Shown: piece by piece, positions 60,408 to 64,000 of the stretch
Layout of the letters: each line of letters opens with the position of its first letter
How positions within the stretch are numbered: position 1 is the first letter of the stretch
DNA from: Pseudoxanthomonas sacheonensis
Lineage (GTDB): Bacteria; Pseudomonadota; Gammaproteobacteria; Xanthomonadales; Xanthomonadaceae
Reading direction: 5' to 3'
NCBI RefSeq assembly: GCF_010093305.1
Contig: NZ_PDWS01000003.1
Coordinates: 280,076 to 344,075 of the forward strand
Length of the DNA: 64,000 nt
The notes under the pieces: generated by a model
Told to the model about the DNA's origin: nothing
The model's input: only the letters and a program-made list of their open reading frames with translations
Databases searched by the model: none
Position numbers and translations under genes: made by a program

Positions 60408-62069
60408 ATGTCAACGACAGCAAACGCATTGCCCGCGGGCAAACCGCTGACCGCAGGCCACAAGAAGGTCATCTTCGCCTCGAGCCTGGGCACGGTATTC
60501 GAGTGGTACGACTTCTATCTGTACGGATCGCTCGCTGCGATCATCGCCAAGCAGTTCTTCTCGGCGTTGAATCCGGCCAGCGCCTTCATCTTCGCCCTGC
60601 TCGCCTTCGCCGCCGGTTTCGCGGTGCGTCCGTTCGGCGCGCTGGTGTTCGGCCGCATCGGCGACATGATCGGGCGCAAGTACACGTTCCTGGTCACCAT
60701 CGTGATCATGGGCCTGTCGACGTTCCTGGTCGGCGTATTGCCCAGTTACGCCACCATCGGCGTTGCGGCGCCGGTGATCCTGATCGGTTTGCGCATGTTG
60801 CAGGGCCTGGCACTGGGCGGCGAATACGGCGGCGCGGCCACCTACGTCGCCGAGCATGCGCCGCAGGGCAAGCGCGGCTTCTACACCAGCTTCATCCAGA
60901 CCACTGCGACCCTGGGCCTGTTCCTGTCGTTGCTGGTGATCCTGGGCTGCCGCTACTTCCTGGGCACCGAAGCGTTCGAAGCGTGGGGCTGGCGCATTCC
61001 TTTCCTGGTATCGGTGGTGCTGCTGGGCGTTTCGGTGTGGATCCGTCTGCAGCTGGCCGAGTCGCCCCTGTTCCAGGAAATGAAGGACCAGGGCAAGACT
61101 TCCAAGGCGCCGATCACGGAGAGCTTCTTCTCCAGGAACGGCAAGATCGCGCTGCTGGCCCTGCTGGGCGCCACTGCCGGCCAGGCCGTGGTCTGGTATG
61201 CCGGACAGTTCTACGCACTGTTCTTCTTGACCCAGACGCTGAAGATCGACGCCACCACGGCCAACCTGCTGATCGCGGGCAGCCTCATCATCGGTACGCC
61301 CTTCTTCATCTTTTTCGGCTGGTGGTCCGACAAAATCGGGCGCAAGCCGATCATCCTGGGCGGCTGTCTGATCGCTGCGCTGACGTTCTTCCCGATCTTC
61401 AAGGGACTCACGCACTACGGCAATCCGGCGATGGAGGAAGCGGTAGCGACCAGCCCGGTGGTGGTGATGGCCGATCCGGCGACCTGCAGCTTCCAGTTCG
61501 ACCCGGTGGGCAAGAAAGTGTTCACCAGCAGCTGCGATATCGCCAAGGCCGCACTGGCCAAGGCGGGCGTGACCTATTCCAACCAGGACGCGGCGGCCGG
61601 CACCGTGGCTCGCATCAACGTGGGTACGGCGACGGTCGAGGCATTCGAAGGCGCCGGTCTGGATCCTGCGGCGTTCAAGACCAAGACGGAAGATTTCGGC
61701 AAAGCGCTGAAGGCCGACCTGACCACCGCCGGCTATCCCGAGAAGGCCGACCCGGCGCGCATCAACAAGCCGATGGTGCTGTTGCTGCTGACCATCCTGG
61801 TCATCTACGTGACCATGGTCTATGGGCCGATCGCTGCCTGGCTGGTGGAGCTGTTCCCCACCAAGATCCGTTACACGTCCATGTCGCTTCCGTACCACAT
61901 CGGCAACGGCTGGTTCGGCGGCTTCCTGCCCACCATCGCCTTCGCCATGGTGGTGGCCAGCGGCAACATCTACCAGGGCCTGTGGTATCCGATCGTGATC
62001 GCGGCGATGACCCTGGTGATCGGCACGCTGTTCCTGCCGGAGACCAAGGACGTGGACATCACCAAGTAA
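60408..62069 (+). CDS. MHS-family MFS transporter with an enlarged periplasmic loop
   Basis: The 553-residue carrier has the MHS motifs FGRIGDMIGRKYTF and LGGEYGGAATYVAEHAP in the N half, and a SDKIGRKP loop in the C half. MHS members carry carboxylates and related solutes with protons. Between helices 9 and 10 lies an extra loop of about 119 residues (335-453) with two Cys, C360 and C376, in an otherwise polar sequence; normal MHS loops here are short. It sits 27 bp after the porin gene and near acs, so acetate or another short carboxylate is a plausible substrate. Confidence 0.86.
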   Translation: MSTTANALPAGKPLTAGHKKVIFASSLGTVFEWYDFYLYGSLAAIIAKQFFSALNPASAFIFALLAFAAGFAVRPFGALVFGRIGDMIGRKYTFLVTIVIMGLSTFLVGVLPSYATIGVAAPVILIGLRMLQGLALGGEYGGAATYVAEHAPQGKRGFYTSFIQTTATLGLFLSLLVILGCRYFLGTEAFEAWGWRIPFLVSVVLLGVSVWIRLQLAESPLFQEMKDQGKTSKAPITESFFSRNGKIALLALLGATAGQAVVWYAGQFYALFFLTQTLKIDATTANLLIAGSLIIGTPFFIFFGWWSDKIGRKPIILGGCLIAALTFFPIFKGLTHYGNPAMEEAVATSPVVVMADPATCSFQFDPVGKKVFTSSCDIAKAALAKAGVTYSNQDAAAGTVARINVGTATVEAFEGAGLDPAAFKTKTEDFGKALKADLTTAGYPEKADPARINKPMVLLLLTILVIYVTMVYGPIAAWLVELFPTKIRYTSMSLPYHIGNGWFGGFLPTIAFAMVVASGNIYQGLWYPIVIAAMTLVIGTLFLPETKDVDITK

Positions 62070-62102
62070 GCTCCCTCGCCGGACCCGGTCCGGACTTGCC
62101 TG

Positions 62103-62132
62103 GCGCCGGCTCGCAAGAGCCGGCGCTTTTTT
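62103..62132 (+). terminator. Rho-independent terminator of the porin-transporter operon
   Basis: GCGCCGGCTC-GCAA-GAGCCGGCGC is a 10-bp GC stem with a tetraloop, followed by TTTTTTA. It is the clearest intrinsic terminator in the window. Confidence 0.92.
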
Positions 62133-62213
62133 ATCTGGATTCGTATTGGAATGCGGAAGCGAACGCTTTCCGCCAGTGGCGCCTGCGTTGCTGCCGTTGC
62201 CGGGGCGTTGCGC

Positions 62214-62552
62214 TTATTGGGGCGGGGCGGCGAGCTCTTTCGCGCTCAAGTAGCCGTTTCCGTCGACGTCCTGCTTCTTGAACGTGGCGGCCAGACGCTC
62301 GCGGTGCTGCTGGCGGGTGATCGCCTGGCCTTTGCCGCCGGGAAGCTCGTCGGCGGTGAGCGCGCCATCGCGGTTGAGGTCGCGCGCGTCGAACGCGTAA
62401 CCCATCCAGTCCAGATATTCGGACAGACCGACACGGCCGTCGCCATCGCTGTCCATGCGCGCCAGGTAATCGCTGGTCGCGTCGACCTGGGCGAAGACCG
62501 GAAGCGGCGCCAGCAGCGCTATCGCGAAACAGAGACATTGCATGGCAGGCAT
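62214..62552 (-). CDS. Small exported EF-hand protein
   Basis: The start is set at MPAMQCLCFAIALLAPLPVFAQ, a signal peptide, giving 112 residues; the second ATG (62543) is an equal option. Three EF-hand calcium loops are visible: DSDGDGRVGLSEY, DLNRDGALTADEL and DVDGNGYLSAKEL. The second loop is short of an ideal final Glu position but has DEL. It probably binds calcium in the periplasm or outside. The upstream repeat (62561-62628) separates it from the desaturase gene. Confidence 0.85.
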   Translation of the reverse strand: MPAMQCLCFAIALLAPLPVFAQVDATSDYLARMDSDGDGRVGLSEYLDWMGYAFDARDLNRDGALTADELPGGKGQAITRQQHRERLAATFKKQDVDGNGYLSAKELAAPPQ

Positions 62553-62560
62553 GCGCTCAT

Positions 62561-62628
62561 TGTAGAGCCGAGCTTGCTCGGTTGCTCTTTGCTTCGTATC
62601 AAAGCAGCCGAGCAAGCACGGCTCTACA
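62561..62628. repeat. Inverted repeat TGTAGAGCCGAGCTTGCTCGG / CCGAGCAAGCACGGCTCTAC
   Basis: Arms of about 21 bp surround about 25 bp between the EF-hand gene and the desaturase gene. The TGTAGAGCCG head resembles the TGTAGGAGCG class but is a distinct subfamily. Confidence 0.88.
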
Positions 62629-62644
62629 AGGAACCGGATCGGCC

Positions 62645-63856
62645 TCAATGCGCGGCCAGCGCGTAGCCTTTCAGGCGCATCGAATAGTCCTGCAGCGCGC
62701 GGATGCCGCTGGCTTCGGCTTCGTGGCACCAGGCCTGCAGCTGCTTCAACCGCTCCGATGCGTCGTTCGTGCGCGCTTCCAGCAGGGCGCTGAGGCGCGC
62801 GCGGTGCTGGACCAGCGCCTGGATGCGCGGACGTTGCGAAACCCAGTGCTGCAGCTGTTCGCGCGCATCGGGTTGCAGCCAACGGCCGTCGTCGGCCAGC
62901 CCCTTGCGCAGCCGGCGCGGCAATAGCCGGCGCAGTTTCTCGCCGGCAAGGCGCGCTTCTTCCTTCAACGCCGGTTTCAGCACGTTGCGCTGGTATTCGG
63001 TCATGGCCAGGAAGCGGTGCGACAGCAACGCTTTCAGCGTATCGCCGTCGGGCACGGAAATATTCGGGCGCACATCCAGGGTGGGCGCCACCCGCAGCAC
63101 CTTGGCCAGTCCGACCGATTCCATCGCCTTGATCGCCGCCCAGCCGATATCCACTTCCCAGCGCCGCATCGAAAAGCGCGCCGAGCTAGGGAACGCATGG
63201 TGGTTGTTGTGCAGTTCCTCGCCACCGATCCACACGCCCCAGGGGGTCAGGTTGGTGGAGGTGTCGGCCGATTCGAAATTGCGGTAGCCCCACCAATGGC
63301 CGAGGCCGTTGACCACGCCGGCGGCCCAGAACGGGATCCACGCCATCTGGATGGCCCATAGCGCGATGCCCGGCAGGCCGAACAGGACGGAATTGGCGAA
63401 CAGCAGCGCGATCGGGCCGAAGGTCGCATGCGGGGTGTAGAGATGGCGCTCCATCCAGTCGTCCGGCGCGCCCTTGCCGTATTGCTCTATGTCGGCGCGC
63501 TGCCAGCGCGCTTCGCGGTACAGCTCGACGCCGCGCCAGAACACGTTGCCGATGCCCTTGAACTGCGGGCTGTGCGGATCCTCCTCGGTTTCCACCTTGG
63601 CGTGATGCTTGCGGTGGATGGCCACCCACTCCTTGGTGATCATGGAGGTGGTCAGCCATGTCCAGAAACGGAAGAAGTGGCTGACCAGCGGATGGAAATC
63701 CACGCCGCGGTGGGCCTGGCTGCGGTGCAGGTACAAGGTGACCGAAAAGATGGTCAGCTGGGTGAAAACCAGCAGCACGGCAAGCATGCCCCACCAGCCG
63801 GGCGCGAGCAGTCCGCCGGACAGGAAATCGAACAGGGCTTGGGGCAGAGCGGGCAT
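62645..63856 (-). CDS. Membrane fatty-acid desaturase (acyl-CoA delta-9 type)
   Basis: The 403-residue diiron enzyme has the three His boxes of membrane desaturases: HRSQAHR (H44, H49), HRKHH (residues 81-85) and HNNHH later. A further His (GHWWGYRNFE) is also typical. Four membrane helices are predicted. A C-terminal ~130-residue Arg/Leu-rich helical tail is longer than in the minimal desaturase, as in many Xanthomonadaceae. It introduces a double bond into membrane acyl chains and helps adjust fluidity. No partner electron carrier is next to it. The region to the window end (63857-64000) shows no further gene. Confidence 0.92.
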   Translation of the reverse strand: MPALPQALFDFLSGGLLAPGWWGMLAVLLVFTQLTIFSVTLYLHRSQAHRGVDFHPLVSHFFRFWTWLTTSMITKEWVAIHRKHHAKVETEEDPHSPQFKGIGNVFWRGVELYREARWQRADIEQYGKGAPDDWMERHLYTPHATFGPIALLFANSVLFGLPGIALWAIQMAWIPFWAAGVVNGLGHWWGYRNFESADTSTNLTPWGVWIGGEELHNNHHAFPSSARFSMRRWEVDIGWAAIKAMESVGLAKVLRVAPTLDVRPNISVPDGDTLKALLSHRFLAMTEYQRNVLKPALKEEARLAGEKLRRLLPRRLRKGLADDGRWLQPDAREQLQHWVSQRPRIQALVQHRARLSALLEARTNDASERLKQLQAWCHEAEASGIRALQDYSMRLKGYALAAH

Positions 63857-64000
63857 GGCGGGTTTCCTTGGAACCGGCGGGAATATGAACGGCGGAATGC
63901 ATTGCCGGTGCGATAATCATGGGGCCTGCCGGTCCGGTTTTCACCCGTCGCCCGCGTATGGTGTCCGTCCGCCCCGCCCCCACCGGAACCCGCATATTTC

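Noticed and set aside
63857..64000. A further gene at the right edge
   Set aside because: Frames there are short or antisense shadows of the desaturase, with no conserved motif.

Overview
The window is about 64 kb of high-GC chromosomal DNA from a gammaproteobacterium, most likely a member of the Xanthomonadaceae (Lysobacter, Pseudoxanthomonas, Stenotrophomonas or Xanthomonas relatives). The reasons are the gene content (hemB-aroE, rsmG-parA-parB, rpmB-rpmG, a cellobionate-phosphorylase-type GH94, several secreted peptidases, a MASE2 diguanylate cyclase) and the dense set of dispersed inverted repeats of the GTAGGAGCG, GTCATCCC and CCCCCTTTGAAAAAGGGGG types between genes. No rRNA, tRNA, IS transposase, prophage or CRISPR array was recognised. 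It looks like core chromosome with small accessory inserts.

Layout. 0-7.6 kb: a truncated astacin-like metalloprotease, then on the minus strand uvrD, a peptidase-containing (C39) ABC exporter, its HlyD adaptor and a compact signal peptidase I. 7.7-16.9 kb: YqhA-type membrane protein, glutathione S-transferase, S9 peptidase, Coa1-like protein, DUF885 protein, alkaline phosphatase with a coupled unknown gene, and a lipoprotein. 17-24.4 kb: an incomplete oligopeptide-type ABC transporter, hemB, aroE, a ThuA-like protein and a DUF4380 protein. 24.5-32.3 kb: one long minus-strand operon RDD-RDD-SpoIIM-DUF4129-DUF4350-MoxR-DUF58 with overlapping start/stop codons, broken before its last gene by a 143-bp tandem repeat array. 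32.3-45.8 kb: housekeeping and small genes (gamma carbonic anhydrase, coniferyl aldehyde dehydrogenase, exonuclease III, phosphopantetheinyl transferase, rsmG, parAB, L28, L33, cardiolipin synthase, an FAD enzyme). 45.9-50.2 kb: a three-gene operon for cellobionate uptake and phosphorolysis (GPH symporter, GH94, gluconokinase). 50.4-62.1 kb: an SSS-type hybrid histidine kinase, a DUF1232 protein, a diguanylate cyclase, a LuxR-type response regulator, a DUF559 nuclease, acetyl-CoA synthetase, and a divergent DcaP-type porin plus MHS-family transporter. 62.2-63.9 kb: an EF-hand protein and a fatty-acid desaturase.

How the parts may work together. The kinase/regulator pair resembles CrbS/CrbR (MxtR/ErdR), which is known to activate acs; with acs and the divergent porin and transporter it reads as an acetate or small-carboxylate sensing, uptake and activation module. 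The cellobionate operon diverges from the kinase gene, so two carbon-scavenging systems sit side by side.

Most unusual signals. (1) A 3.7-copy, 143-bp tandem array lies inside the MoxR-DUF58 operon; its last hairpin holds the only good Shine-Dalgarno of the DUF58 gene, which then starts at TTG. (2) The TAG stop codons of several genes lie within the TAGG head of dispersed inverted repeats. (3) A DUF559 nuclease gene ends exactly at one half of a split repeat. (4) The C39 exporter takes its start codon from inside the end of uvrD. Coordinates were derived by reading the sequence by eye; family calls are from motif recognition, not database searches.
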